Positions 16,451-28,818 of a DNA stretch of 64,000 nt are shown here, piece after piece; positions within the stretch are counted from its first letter, which is position 1, and each line of letters starts with the position of its first letter. The DNA lies in the NCBI RefSeq assembly GCF_009812055.1, contig NZ_WQNH01000015.1:22452-86451 (forward strand), written 5' to 3'. Made by a program: the position numbers and the translations under genes. Source of the stretch: Chelativorans xinjiangensis (GTDB lineage: Bacteria; Pseudomonadota; Alphaproteobacteria; Rhizobiales; Rhizobiaceae). Below the pieces are notes generated by a model. The model saw only the letters and a program-made list of their open reading frames with translations. It did not search any database and had not been told where the DNA came from.

Positions 16451-17710
16451 ATGCGCAGCCGGCTGTTCGTGAAAATCTACCTGACGCTACTGGCGAGCCT
16501 CGCCGCGGTCGCCGTCGCCAGCGCAGTGTTCTGGTGGCACGGACGGGGTGAGGAGGAGTCCAGCTGGCAGAGCCAGCGCGCGCGGTTCGTCGCCGCGCTG
16601 ATCCCGCCCGACATGGACCGGCGGTCGGTCGAGGCGACGCTGGAGCGGCTTTCACGGGCCTTCGACGCCGATATAGCGGTCTACGACCCACACGGCAGGC
16701 TGATCGCGGGCGCCGGCGGGCCGCTCTCGCCCGACATCCTCGAGCAGCCCTGGCGCCACGGCCCGAAAGGCAACTTTCACACCATGGTGACGGCGTTGCC
16801 CGACGGCCGCGCAGTGGCCGCGCGCATGGAGCGGCCTTTCGGCCCGACCGGCCGTAATCCGCTCGCATATCTGGCGTTGATCGCCGGCGTTATCGGCCTC
16901 GCTGCCTATCCGGTGGTGCGTCACCTGACCCGCCGGCTGGAGCGGCTGCGCGGAGGCGTGGATGCCTGGGGCAGAGGCGATTTCGTGGCGCGCGTGCCGG
17001 AGGACGGAAGCGATGAGGTCGCGGCGGTGGCAAAGAGCTTCAACAAGGCCGCCGATCATGTCGAGCGGCTGATCAAGTCACACCGCGCTCTGCTCGCCAA
17101 TGCCAGCCACGAATTGCGCTCGCCGCTTGCGCGCCTGCGCATGGCGATCGACCTCTATGAACAGGCGCCGGACGAGAGCCGCAAGGAGGAGATCATACGC
17201 AACCTCGCCGAGCTCGACACGCTGGTCGAGGAGATTCTGCTGGCGAGCAGGCTCGACCATGTCGAGAAGCTCGATGCGCCCGAGCCCGTCGACCTTCTGG
17301 CCCTGGTCTCGGAAGAAGGGGCGCGCAACGGCGTCGAAGTCTCGGGCACGCCCGCGACTGTCACAGGCGATGCGCGCCTGCTCGGCAGGCTCGTGCGCAA
17401 TCTCATGCAGAACGCGCTGCGCCACGGCGGCCCACCTGTCACAGCCACTATCGCGCAGGCAGGCAGCACGGTGGAGCTCAGGGTCCGCGATCACGGCCCG
17501 GGCATACCGGATAGCGAGAGCGCCCGCGTTTTCGAGCCGTTCTACCGGCCCTCCGGGCGCAGCGAGGCTGCGGGCGGCTGGGGCCTGGGGTTGGCGCTGG
17601 TGCGGCAGATCGCCGAGCGCCACGGCGGCGCGGTCCGCTACAAATCCCCATCGGACGGCGGCGCCTGCTTCGTCGTGACGTTGCCAATGCATCGGCCGCC
17701 TGAAAGATGA
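16451..17710 (+). CDS. CpxA-like sensor histidine kinase
   Basis: 419 aa. TM1 at about 7-28, a periplasmic sensor region of about 105 residues, TM2 at about 136-156, HAMP linker, then HisKA with His220 (LLANASHELRSPLARLR), N box (VRNLMQNALRHGG), and ATP-binding G boxes (DHGPGIPD, GWGLGLALV). Start at 16451 is fixed by the 2-base gap after the regulator stop. With the Met/His-rich Spy/CpxP-like partner it probably senses envelope or metal stress. Confidence 0.95.
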   Translation: MRSRLFVKIYLTLLASLAAVAVASAVFWWHGRGEEESSWQSQRARFVAALIPPDMDRRSVEATLERLSRAFDADIAVYDPHGRLIAGAGGPLSPDILEQPWRHGPKGNFHTMVTALPDGRAVAARMERPFGPTGRNPLAYLALIAGVIGLAAYPVVRHLTRRLERLRGGVDAWGRGDFVARVPEDGSDEVAAVAKSFNKAADHVERLIKSHRALLANASHELRSPLARLRMAIDLYEQAPDESRKEEIIRNLAELDTLVEEILLASRLDHVEKLDAPEPVDLLALVSEEGARNGVEVSGTPATVTGDARLLGRLVRNLMQNALRHGGPPVTATIAQAGSTVELRVRDHGPGIPDSESARVFEPFYRPSGRSEAAGGWGLGLALVRQIAERHGGAVRYKSPSDGGACFVVTLPMHRPPER

Positions 17711-17870
17711 ACTGGAGTCGGTCTGTGGTTGGGCGTCTTCCCCTCACCCGCGCCTCCGCCTGGAAGCACCGGCGCCGGGGAACCGCAAGCAAGCATGGAT
17801 GCGGTCCGCCCGGCGCCTGACATTTGGCCGCCACTGGACTTGAATAGCCGCTGAACGGCTTCAACCGGTT

Positions 17871-20494
<2,624 letters not shown>

Positions 20495-22405
20495 ATGCGC
20501 CACGTCGTTTCGAGCCTAATCGCCGATCTGATTAAGCTGCTCCCGAAAAACGAGCGGGAACTTCTTAGGCGCCTGTGCGAAGCCGTCGAAGAAGGCGGCG
20601 AACCGGCGATGACGGTGTCAAACAGGGAGCGCACTTCAGCGGCAAGGCTGGCCTCCAGGCTCCCCAGCACGCTTCGCTACCAGGCGAGCGGACGCGAACT
20701 CCGTCTTGTCTCCGCGGACGTTTCGAACCTCTTGCGCGTCGCGGCGGGCGGCAGCGCGGCCATAGCTTTGAACAGGCCTGCGGCTGACCCCGTCGCCAAG
20801 ATCCGTGCGGCGCAGGATAGCGGTGATTTCGAGCGCGCCATCTCCCTCTTCAGAGAAAGCGGCGGCGTCTATTTCATTCACTATCACGGCAACGATGCTT
20901 GCCTCGACGTGCTGAACCGCTTCCCGCAGGAGGTCGTGGATACCGAGGAGGTGCTTACCTTGGCGCTTTCCATGCACGCGCTGAAGGCTGGCAACATCCC
21001 TCGGGCGCGCTTCCTTATGGTGCAGCGATACGGCAGCGACATGCTGAACCTGGAGACTGTGATACGCCGGCCCGGCCGCTATTCGCTGGCCGTGCGCGAA
21101 TTCCGCTTCGTCATGGCGATCTACGAGGACCACGTCGTCTCGAACGAGTTGCGCGAACTGCTGTTTGATATGCTGGCGGAATTCCCGATCGACGAGCATT
21201 TGCATCGCGGCGGCTTCTACAACTCCATGCTCGCAGTCTGCCTGCAACGGCAGGAGTTGGACGAGGCGGAAGAGATTGCCAAGCGCGCGCACCATCACTA
21301 TCGCGAGGCGGGAGCGCATCTGCTCGTCTTCTACATCGAACTTCACCGGGTCGTCTTTTCGCTCCGGCGCGGCATGCTGGGCGAGGCCGAACGCTGGTCA
21401 TCCCAGGCCCGTGCAGCGCTCGACCATGTGCGCTTCGACACCCCGGCCGACAGGAGGCTGCTCAACCTGCTCGACGCCGTCGTCGCGTACGAGAGGGGCG
21501 AGCCGGAGAACCTGGTCCGCTTCGTCGCCGAGGAGTTCGACAAGTTCGCTTATGGCGAGATCTGGCCGACCGTGGTCGAACTGGCGCTGGTCTATTGCAG
21601 CCAGGTGGTGAGCCACCAGGTCGGACTTGGCGCAGCGCTCAGCTTCTTGGATAAATGGCGCGTGCAGGAATGGCGCTCGCGACGCTTCAACCTCGCCATC
21701 ACCATGCGCGAGGTCGACATACTGCAGACGGCCAACCGCTGGCAGTCGGCGTCCGACCGGCTTGTGGCCGTGCAGTCGCGCATCAATCTCACATGGGTGG
21801 AAAGCGCGGAAGAGGCGCTGTCGCGACTCGTCGATCCGATCGAGATCGAACTGACGATGGCGTGGCTGCGCCATCTGATCCAGCACCTGCCGCGGCGGCC
21901 GATCCTGCGCGACCAGGTCGGGGCGCTGCTGCGCAACGAAAACATAGGCGAGCGCGAGCGCGGCAGGCTACGCCTTTGGGCGGCCTATCTCGCTCGGATG
22001 CATCGCGATGTCACACGGGCGCGCCATCTGTTTTCGGAACTACTGGAAGACATCGCGCGGATCGGCATCATCACGCATCTGCTTGGCGACATCGCGCTGG
22101 TCGATGCGCTGCTGGACGACAAGCGCATTGCCGCCCACGTGTTCTCCTCCGCCGAAAGGCGCGCCACAGTGCGCAAGCTGCACGCTTTCACGCAACGCCG
22201 CGAAACCGAGCGCACGCCCCTCACCCGGCAGGAACTGCGCGTGCTGCGGCTCGTGGCGGAAGGCGCCACCAACAAGTTCGTCGCGCGCCAGCTCCGGCTG
22301 TCGGAGGTGACGGTGAAGTTTCACCTGACCAACATCTACCGAAAGATGGGTTGCCGGAAGCGTGGAGAAGCGGCGGCGGGCGCGCGTTCGCTCGGCTGGC
22401 TTTGA
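20495..22405 (+). CDS. LuxR-family regulator, MalT-like helical repeats without ATPase domain
   Basis: 636 aa from the ATG at 20495 (a TTG at 20459 would add 12). The C-terminal 60 residues are a LuxR/GerE HTH (TRQELRVLRLVAEGATNKFVARQL, then VTVKFHLTNIYRKMG). The middle is all-helical, resembling the TPR/SUPR region of MalT-type regulators (FERAISLFRESGGVYFIHYHG). No Walker A is present, and the usual 850-900-aa MalT type is longer, so the N-terminal NTPase is absent. It lies 130 bases before a peptide-type ABC importer/HyuA operon on the same strand, its likely target. The N-terminal start is uncertain, with no good RBS. Confidence 0.85.
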   Translation: MRHVVSSLIADLIKLLPKNERELLRRLCEAVEEGGEPAMTVSNRERTSAARLASRLPSTLRYQASGRELRLVSADVSNLLRVAAGGSAAIALNRPAADPVAKIRAAQDSGDFERAISLFRESGGVYFIHYHGNDACLDVLNRFPQEVVDTEEVLTLALSMHALKAGNIPRARFLMVQRYGSDMLNLETVIRRPGRYSLAVREFRFVMAIYEDHVVSNELRELLFDMLAEFPIDEHLHRGGFYNSMLAVCLQRQELDEAEEIAKRAHHHYREAGAHLLVFYIELHRVVFSLRRGMLGEAERWSSQARAALDHVRFDTPADRRLLNLLDAVVAYERGEPENLVRFVAEEFDKFAYGEIWPTVVELALVYCSQVVSHQVGLGAALSFLDKWRVQEWRSRRFNLAITMREVDILQTANRWQSASDRLVAVQSRINLTWVESAEEALSRLVDPIEIELTMAWLRHLIQHLPRRPILRDQVGALLRNENIGERERGRLRLWAAYLARMHRDVTRARHLFSELLEDIARIGIITHLLGDIALVDALLDDKRIAAHVFSSAERRATVRKLHAFTQRRETERTPLTRQELRVLRLVAEGATNKFVARQLRLSEVTVKFHLTNIYRKMGCRKRGEAAAGARSLGWL

Positions 22406-22535
22406 GAAAACCTATACCGGAATTGGTGAAACCTAGACTTCTGACGCATTGAAGCGCGGGGCCGGCCGCTCCCAAGATATGCTGACGAAAGATCGCGCCC
22501 ATCGAAGGCGCGGCGCATCGGGGAATCGGCGTCGG

Positions 22536-23564
22536 ATGCAGGAGAACTACCTCTATACGTTCACCAAGCGGATCGTCGGCTTTGTCGGCGTCTTGTTCGT
22601 CCTGTCGCTGATGATCTTCGTCCTTGCCCGTGTCGTACCGGGCGACCCTGCGCGGATCGCGCTTGGCCCCAGCGCCTCGCAGGAACAGGTCGGCGCGATG
22701 CGTCAGGCGATGGGGCTCGACCGCCCGCTGATGGAGCAGTACGCGACCTATGTCTGGAACGCGTTGCATGGCGACCTCGGACGCTCACTGATCTCAGGCC
22801 GGCCGGTCACCACAGAGATCGCGGCGCTGCTTCCCGCCACGCTGGAACTGGTCATCGTGACTGTCATCATGATGGCCGCTATCGCCATTCCGCTCGGCGT
22901 GACTACCGCACGCTACCGCAACACCTGGATCGACAATACGGGGCGCTTCTTCTCGATCGTCGGCGTCACCATGCCGAGTTTTCTTTTTGCGATCCTGCTC
23001 CAGCTCTTCGCCGCCTACTTCCTGACCGACTGGCCCATTATCGGCCGGATCGACCACACGCTTGCGCCGCCGACCGGCCCGACTGGCCTGCTGCTCGTCG
23101 ATTCGCTGGCACACGGCCGCTTCGACGTCTTCGTAGACGCCTTCCAGCGCATCCTCTTCCCGGCGCTGGCGCTGGCGATGTCGGGCATCGGCCAGATCAC
23201 ACGCATCACCCGCTCGGCGATGATCGAGAACCAGCGCCGCGACCACGTGCTGACGCTGCAATCCTTTGGGGTGCCGGATCGGGTGATCGTCTTCCGCTAC
23301 CTCCTGAAGCTCTCCTCGATCGCACCGCTCACCATCATGGGCCTCGAATTCGCGTCTCTAATCGGCAACGCCTTCGTGGTCGAGCTGGTATTTTCCTGGG
23401 GCGGCTTTGCTTCCTACGGCCTCTCGGCGATCCTCCAGAAGGACCTGAACGCGGTGATGGGCGTGGTGCTCTTGTCCGGGCTGTTCTTCATCGTCGCCAA
23501 CATCCTGATCGATATCATCCTTCTCGTGCTCGACCCGCGCCTGCGGCTGAAGGAGGCGCGCTGA
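22536..23564 (+). CDS. Peptide/opine-type ABC transporter permease (DppB-like)
   Basis: 342 aa, six membrane segments, with the N-terminal FTKRIVGFVGVLFVLSLMIF and ARVVPGDPAR motif of DppB/OppB permeases and the EAA-like loop around RDHVLTLQSFGVPDRVIVFRY. It forms the inner-membrane channel with the DppC-like partner at 23564. The start is the Met at 22536, where family similarity begins; a longer open frame lacks support. Overlaps the next gene (TGATG). Confidence 0.93.
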   Translation: MQENYLYTFTKRIVGFVGVLFVLSLMIFVLARVVPGDPARIALGPSASQEQVGAMRQAMGLDRPLMEQYATYVWNALHGDLGRSLISGRPVTTEIAALLPATLELVIVTVIMMAAIAIPLGVTTARYRNTWIDNTGRFFSIVGVTMPSFLFAILLQLFAAYFLTDWPIIGRIDHTLAPPTGPTGLLLVDSLAHGRFDVFVDAFQRILFPALALAMSGIGQITRITRSAMIENQRRDHVLTLQSFGVPDRVIVFRYLLKLSSIAPLTIMGLEFASLIGNAFVVELVFSWGGFASYGLSAILQKDLNAVMGVVLLSGLFFIVANILIDIILLVLDPRLRLKEAR

Positions 23565-24439
23565 TGGTGGTCAAAGCCACGCACGAGGCGGATGCGCTGA
23601 CGCCGCGCTACATGGCCTGGTACCGCTTCACGCGGAACCCGACCGCAATCATCGGCGCGCTGATGGTGCTTTCGGTGGTGGCCCTTGCCGTCTTCGCGCC
23701 GCTGTTTGCGCCCTATCCCGAACATGCGGGCGCCGCCGTCAATTTCCGTGCCCGTCACGCCGCCCCCGACCTTACCTACTGGCTAGGCACCGACAAGGTC
23801 GGCCGCGACATCTTCACCCGCGTCATCTACGGCTTCCGGATTTCGCTCCTGCTCGTCGTCGGCGTGCTGGCCGTTGCCGTCCCGCTCGGCGCCGCGCTCG
23901 GCCTGCTCGCCGGCTATTTCGGCGGCTGGACCGAGCGGCTGATCACCGGGCTGACCAACGTCATGCTGGCGATCCCTCCGTTGGTGATGGCGCTCGCCGT
24001 CGGCAACGTGCTGGAACCCAACCTCGTCAACGCGATGATCGCCATCACGCTCTTGTGGTGGACCTGGCACGCCCGCCTCGTCTACCGGGTCTCGAAGTCT
24101 GTCGCCGCGGAAGACTTCGTCGAGGCATCGAGGCTCGCCGGCGCCAGCCACTGGCACGTGCTGACGCGCGAGATCCTGCCCAACTGCATCTCAGTCATCT
24201 CGGTCAAGACGACCCTGGACGCCGCCTTCGTCATCCTGTTCGGCGCGACCCTCTCCTTCCTCGGTCTCGGCGTGAAGCCGCCCACGCCGGATCTCGGCTC
24301 GATGGTGGCGGACGGACGGCAGTTCCTGCCTGAGATGTGGTGGGGCGTTCTCGCGCCCGGATTCGCGATCTTCTACGCCACGCTCGGCTTCAACCTGCTG
24401 GGTGACGGCCTGCGCGACATGTTCGACGTGGAGGTCTAG
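23564..24439 (+). CDS. Peptide/opine-type ABC transporter permease (DppC-like)
   Basis: 291 aa with the DppC N-terminal segment (WYRFTRNPTAIIGALMVLSVVALAVFAP), the WLGTDKVGRDIFTRVIYG motif and the EAA loop EASRLAGASHWHVLTREILPN. Six membrane segments are expected. TGATG overlap with the upstream permease and 2-base gap before the ATPase gene indicate one transcript. Substrate is set by the binding protein at 29965. Confidence 0.93.
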   Translation: MVVKATHEADALTPRYMAWYRFTRNPTAIIGALMVLSVVALAVFAPLFAPYPEHAGAAVNFRARHAAPDLTYWLGTDKVGRDIFTRVIYGFRISLLLVVGVLAVAVPLGAALGLLAGYFGGWTERLITGLTNVMLAIPPLVMALAVGNVLEPNLVNAMIAITLLWWTWHARLVYRVSKSVAAEDFVEASRLAGASHWHVLTREILPNCISVISVKTTLDAAFVILFGATLSFLGLGVKPPTPDLGSMVADGRQFLPEMWWGVLAPGFAIFYATLGFNLLGDGLRDMFDVEV

Positions 24440-24441
24440 CC

Positions 24442-26121
24442 GTGAGCGACCTCCTCAGCATCACCGGCCTCAATGTCGCCTTCCTCACCTACGGGCGGCG
24501 CCACCACGTGCTCAAGGACGTGGCGTTGTCCATCCCGCAAGGCGGTCGTGTCGCACTGATCGGCGAGACGGGCTCGGGCAAGTCTGTGACGAGCAAGGCG
24601 ATCCTCGGCACGCTACCGCGCAGCGCCGACGTGGAGAGCGGCGAGATCCGCTTCAGGGGCGAGGACGTGCTCGCGATGCCGCGCGCGCACCGCGACCGCC
24701 TGAAAGGCACCGCCTTTTCGGTCATCATGCAGGACCCCCTGTCCTCGTTCAATCCGGTGTTCCGGATCGGCCGGCATCTCAACGACGTGATGTATTACGC
24801 CGATCGGCGGCTCGGTCGGCAGAGCACCGCCGCAGAGCGGCGCGAGCGCATCTTCGAGGTGTTGCGCAGAGTTCAGCTCGACGATCCACGGCGCATCGTG
24901 GAAGCCTATCCGCCACAGCTTTCCGGCGGGATGCGCCAGCGCGTCCTGATCGCGCTCTCGCTCCTGCACCAGCCCGACCTTTTGATCGCCGACGAGCCGG
25001 GCACCGCGCTGGACGTAACGACGCAAGACGAGATCATGAAGCTGATCAACAGGCTGGTCTCCGACAGCGGCCTGTCGCTGCTGATGATCACGCACAATCT
25101 GGGCGTGGTGCGCCAGATGGCTGACGACGTGTATGTGATGCGGCACGGCGAGATCGTGGAGCACGGGGCCCTCGGCGAGATCTTCTCCAGGCCTCGGCAG
25201 GCATATACGCGCCAGCTCATCCACGCGATCCCGCCGCTCTACGGCGACAAGGTGGCGGACCAGAAGCCCGCCGAGGCCGATCCCATCGTCGAGATGCGCG
25301 GCGTCACCAAGATTTTCGAGCAGAAGCGGCTGTTCAGCAAGGGGTCGCGGCATGTGGCGGTCGCGGACGTTTCGCTATCGGTGCGACGAGGCGAGGTGTT
25401 CGGGCTGGCCGGCGAATCCGGCTCGGGCAAGACCACCGTGGCGCGAATGATCATCGGGCTGATCGGTGCCACCGAGGGCGCCATCGCCGTCGACGGCAAA
25501 CCGGTGGAAGACGAGCGCGGCAGCGATCCCTTCCGCCGCAAGATCCAGATCGTCTACCAGAATCCGGGAACCTCGCTGAACCCGAAGCGCACGGTCGGGC
25601 AGACGCTGCGCGTGCCGCTCGCCTTCGCCGGCATGCGAGGCAAGGCACGCGATGAGAGGATCGTCGAGTTGCTGCGGCAGGTAGACCTGCCGGCGAACTA
25701 TGTCGGCAAATATCCGCACGAACTGTCCGGCGGCCAGAAGCAGCGGGTCGCTATCGCGCGGGCGCTGGCGGCCGGACCCGAGATCATCGTTCTCGACGAA
25801 CCGACCTCTGCGCTCGACGTCTCGGTGCAGCAGAACGTGATCGCGCTCCTGACCAGGCTGCGCGAGGAACTCGGCCTCACCTATCTCTTCATCTCGCACG
25901 ACCTGTCGCTGATGCGGAACTTCTGCAGCCGCATCGCCATCATGCTGCGCGGCGAAATTGTCGAAGCCGGCGAGCCGCGCGAGGTCTTCGAGAACCCGCA
26001 GCACCCCTATACCCGCGCCCTGATCGCCGCCGTGCCGGTGATCAGCGACGAGGAGGAAGCCCGCAAACCCCGCGTGAGCGACGAGGAGCGCAGGCGCTAT
26101 CTCGTCGACACCGCGGCCTGA
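24442..26121 (+). CDS. Double ABC ATPase (DppD-DppF fusion) of the importer
   Basis: 559 aa containing two complete ATPase cassettes. First: Walker A GETGSGKS (41-48), signature LSGGMRQRV, Walker B LLIADEPG. Second, from about residue 283: Walker A GESGSGKTT, signature LSGGQKQRV, Walker B IIVLDEPTSALD. In many systems these are two proteins (DppD and DppF); here they are fused, a common alphaproteobacterial arrangement. It powers the two permeases encoded upstream. Confidence 0.95.
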   Translation: MSDLLSITGLNVAFLTYGRRHHVLKDVALSIPQGGRVALIGETGSGKSVTSKAILGTLPRSADVESGEIRFRGEDVLAMPRAHRDRLKGTAFSVIMQDPLSSFNPVFRIGRHLNDVMYYADRRLGRQSTAAERRERIFEVLRRVQLDDPRRIVEAYPPQLSGGMRQRVLIALSLLHQPDLLIADEPGTALDVTTQDEIMKLINRLVSDSGLSLLMITHNLGVVRQMADDVYVMRHGEIVEHGALGEIFSRPRQAYTRQLIHAIPPLYGDKVADQKPAEADPIVEMRGVTKIFEQKRLFSKGSRHVAVADVSLSVRRGEVFGLAGESGSGKTTVARMIIGLIGATEGAIAVDGKPVEDERGSDPFRRKIQIVYQNPGTSLNPKRTVGQTLRVPLAFAGMRGKARDERIVELLRQVDLPANYVGKYPHELSGGQKQRVAIARALAAGPEIIVLDEPTSALDVSVQQNVIALLTRLREELGLTYLFISHDLSLMRNFCSRIAIMLRGEIVEAGEPREVFENPQHPYTRALIAAVPVISDEEEARKPRVSDEERRRYLVDTAA

Positions 26122-26150
26122 GACCCGACCAGAAAGGCAGGACCAGAGCA

Positions 26151-27707
26151 ATGTATCGTCTAGGGATCGATGTCGGCGGCACCAACACCGACGCGGTGAT
26201 CATGCAGGGTCGCAACGTGCTATCCGGCGTGAAGGCAGCCACCACGGAGGATGTCACCTCCGGCGTGCTGGAGGCGATGGAGGCGGCAATCGCGAAGGCG
26301 GGGGTCGACCGTGCCAAGATCACACGCGTGATGATCGGTACGACGCACTTCACCAATGCCGTCATCGAGCGCCGGCATATCAATCCGGTGGCGGCGATCC
26401 GGCTCGGCCTGCCGGCGACGGCCTGCCTGCCGCCGATGGTGGACTGGCCGGAGGACCTGTGCGAAGCGGTCGGCGGCCTCGGCTACCTCGTGCACGGCGG
26501 CTACGAATTCGATGGCCGGGAACTCGCGCCGCTCGACCTCGACGAGATCGACCGCATTGCCGACGACATCACCGCCAAGCGCATAGAGGCGGCCGCCATT
26601 ACCTCGGTATTCGGCCCGATCAACGCCAAGATGGAAGAGGCGGCGCGCGAGCGGCTGCTCAAGAAGTGCCCGGATGTGGCCGTCGTCCTTTCGAGTGAGA
26701 TCGGCCGCATCGGACTTCTCGAGCGCGAGAGCGCGGCGATCATGAACGCCAGCCTGCTGAAGCTCAGCGCGCGTACTGTCGATGCTTTCGCCAGCGCGCT
26801 GCGCTCGGCCGGGCTGAATTGCCCGTTCTTCATCACCCAGAACGACGGCACGCTGATGGGGGCCGAAGTCGTGAAGCGCTTCCCGGTGCTGACCTTCGCC
26901 TCGGGCCCAACCAACTCCATGCGCGGTGCGGCCTTCCTGACCGGCGTGCGCGACGGCATCGTTGTCGATATCGGCGGCACGACCACCGACATCGGCTCGC
27001 TCCAGCACGGATTTCCGCGCCAGGCAGCGACCGTGGTGGATATTGGCGGCGTGCGCACCAACTTCCGCATGCCGGACGTCTTCTCGATCGGCCTCGGCGG
27101 AGGCTCGCTGGTCCGCCGAAAAGGTGGCGCCACCACGGTCGGACCGCAATCGGTCGGCTATCGCATCACGAATGAGGCACTGGTCTTCGGCGGCGACACG
27201 CTGACGGCGACGGACATTGCCGTGGCGCGTGGCGAGGCTGCGGTCGGCGACGCCTCGAAGGTCGCCGGCCTCGACCGCGATCTTCTCGATTCCGCACGCA
27301 ACGAGATGACCCGCATGCTGGAGCGCGCGATCGAGCGCACCCGCCTATCGCCGGAGCCGATCCCGGTGATTGCGGTCGGCGGCGGTTCGATCCTGATGCC
27401 CGACCGCATCGGCGATCTCTCGGTGATCCGTCCGGAGAACTTCGCCGTCGCCAACGCGGTTGGCGCGGCGATCGCCCAGATCAGCGGCGAGGTCGATCGC
27501 ATCTTCTCCCTAGAGAAAGGGCTGACGCGCGAGATCTGCCTGAAGCAGGCCGAGGATGAGGCCCGCGAGAAGGCGATCCGCTCGGGCGCCGACGCCGCCA
27601 CGGTCGAGACGATCGAGCGCGAGGACGTGCCGCTCGCCTACCTACCTGGCAATGCGACCCGCATCCACGTCAAGGTCGTCGGAGAGATGGGCGGCTATGA
27701 TGCTTGA
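26151..27707 (+). CDS. Hydantoinase/oxoprolinase HyuA-family protein
   Basis: 518 aa. The N-terminal hydantoinase/oxoprolinase domain opens with an actin-like phosphate loop GIDVGGTNTDA (5-15). A second phosphate loop is VVDIGGTTTDIGSL, preceded by TFASGPTNSMRGAAF. A third nucleotide motif is VIAVGGGSIL near the C-terminus. HyuA-type enzymes open hydantoin or 5-oxoproline rings with ATP, normally with a HyuB partner; no hyuB is visible nearby. Instead two S-Me-THD (DUF917) genes follow directly, the first overlapping by 11 bases. RBS AAAGGCAGGA upstream. Substrate inferred to be a hydantoin-like ring imported by the ABC system. Confidence 0.92.
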   Translation: MYRLGIDVGGTNTDAVIMQGRNVLSGVKAATTEDVTSGVLEAMEAAIAKAGVDRAKITRVMIGTTHFTNAVIERRHINPVAAIRLGLPATACLPPMVDWPEDLCEAVGGLGYLVHGGYEFDGRELAPLDLDEIDRIADDITAKRIEAAAITSVFGPINAKMEEAARERLLKKCPDVAVVLSSEIGRIGLLERESAAIMNASLLKLSARTVDAFASALRSAGLNCPFFITQNDGTLMGAEVVKRFPVLTFASGPTNSMRGAAFLTGVRDGIVVDIGGTTTDIGSLQHGFPRQAATVVDIGGVRTNFRMPDVFSIGLGGGSLVRRKGGATTVGPQSVGYRITNEALVFGGDTLTATDIAVARGEAAVGDASKVAGLDRDLLDSARNEMTRMLERAIERTRLSPEPIPVIAVGGGSILMPDRIGDLSVIRPENFAVANAVGAAIAQISGEVDRIFSLEKGLTREICLKQAEDEAREKAIRSGADAATVETIEREDVPLAYLPGNATRIHVKVVGEMGGYDA

Positions 27708-28818
27708 TGGCGGACAGGGAAGATGGCGCCTCGACGAGGAAATGGTCGAGGCGCTGGAGATCGGCTCCGGCATTCTGGGCACGGGTGGCGGCGGAAATCC
27801 CTACATCGGCAAGCTCAGGGTGCGGCAGGCACTGCGCGAAGGCCATGTGATGGAGATCCTCCCGCTCCAGAGCGTACCGGACGACGCGCGCGTGGTGGCA
27901 ATGGGCGGCATCGGTGCGCCGCTGGTTTCGCATGAGCGCATCAAGGAGGGCCGCGAGGGCCTGCGCTGCGTGCGCGCGCTAGAGGAGCGGCTCGGCATAA
28001 AGGTCGACGCGATCGCCTGTGAGGAGATCGGCGGCCAGAACTCGATGGAACCGCTGATCGCGGCGGCGATGGCGGGTCTGCCGGTCGTCGACTGCGACGG
28101 CATGGGACGCGCCTTCCCCGAGATGCAGATGACGAGTTACGCCATCTACGGCCACCGTTCGACGCCGAGCGTGATGTGCGACCCGCACGGCAACGTCGTA
28201 ATCTTCGACCACGCGATCTCGGAACTCTGGCACGAGCGCATGGCGCGCGCCTGCGTCGTCGCCCAAGGCGGTGCCTCGACGCTGGCCAGCGCGCCAATGT
28301 CGGGCGAGTTCATCAAGCGCTTCGCGATCCCGCACTCTTACTCCAAGGCAATCTCGCTCGGGAATGCGGTGCTTGAGGCGCGTCGTGCGCATCACGATCC
28401 GGTCGAGGCGATCTGCGAGAGCGAGGACGGAAGGGTCGTCTTCCGGGGCAAGATCACCGACCTGAAGCGGCATCTCGCAGGCGGCTTCGTGCGCGGCGAG
28501 GCGATCATCAAGGGGTTCGACGCTTACGACGGCGACGAGGCCTCGGTCCACATCCAGAACGAGTTTCTGATCTTCTCGCGCAACGGCGAGGTCGAGGTGA
28601 TCGTGCCCGACCTGATCGTGATCCTTGACGCAGACAGCGGCGAGGCGATCTCGACCGAGATGTTGCGCTACGGACAGCGCGTGGCGGTGCTGGCGATTCC
28701 CTGCCACCCGCTGCTACGCAGCCCGGAGGCGCTGGAGGTCGTGGGGCCCAAAGGCTTCGGCTTCGACGATCTCGTTTTCCAACCCATGAGCACCGGCAGC
28801 GAGGGAGGGGCGGCATGA
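27697..28818 (+). CDS. S-Me-THD (DUF917) family protein, copy 1
   Basis: 373 aa. Glycine-rich signature GTGGGGNPYIGK (29-40), then CDGMGRAFPEMQM and, near the C-terminus, QNEFLIFSR and PDLIVILDADSGE. To my knowledge Pfam describes this family as S-methyl-thiohydantoin desulfurase, linked to thiohydantoin steps in ergothioneine breakdown; most members occur beside hydantoinase genes. The ATG at 27697 overlaps hyuA by 11 bases and its end overlaps copy 2 by 4, so translation is coupled. The two copies may form a heteromer or act on different intermediates. Confidence 0.9.
   Translation: MMLDGGQGRWRLDEEMVEALEIGSGILGTGGGGNPYIGKLRVRQALREGHVMEILPLQSVPDDARVVAMGGIGAPLVSHERIKEGREGLRCVRALEERLGIKVDAIACEEIGGQNSMEPLIAAAMAGLPVVDCDGMGRAFPEMQMTSYAIYGHRSTPSVMCDPHGNVVIFDHAISELWHERMARACVVAQGGASTLASAPMSGEFIKRFAIPHSYSKAISLGNAVLEARRAHHDPVEAICESEDGRVVFRGKITDLKRHLAGGFVRGEAIIKGFDAYDGDEASVHIQNEFLIFSRNGEVEVIVPDLIVILDADSGEAISTEMLRYGQRVAVLAIPCHPLLRSPEALEVVGPKGFGFDDLVFQPMSTGSEGGAA

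Noticed and set aside
15072..16868. Minus-strand 598-codon open frame
   Set aside because: It is antisense to the Spy/CpxP, response-regulator and kinase genes, whose domains are unambiguous.
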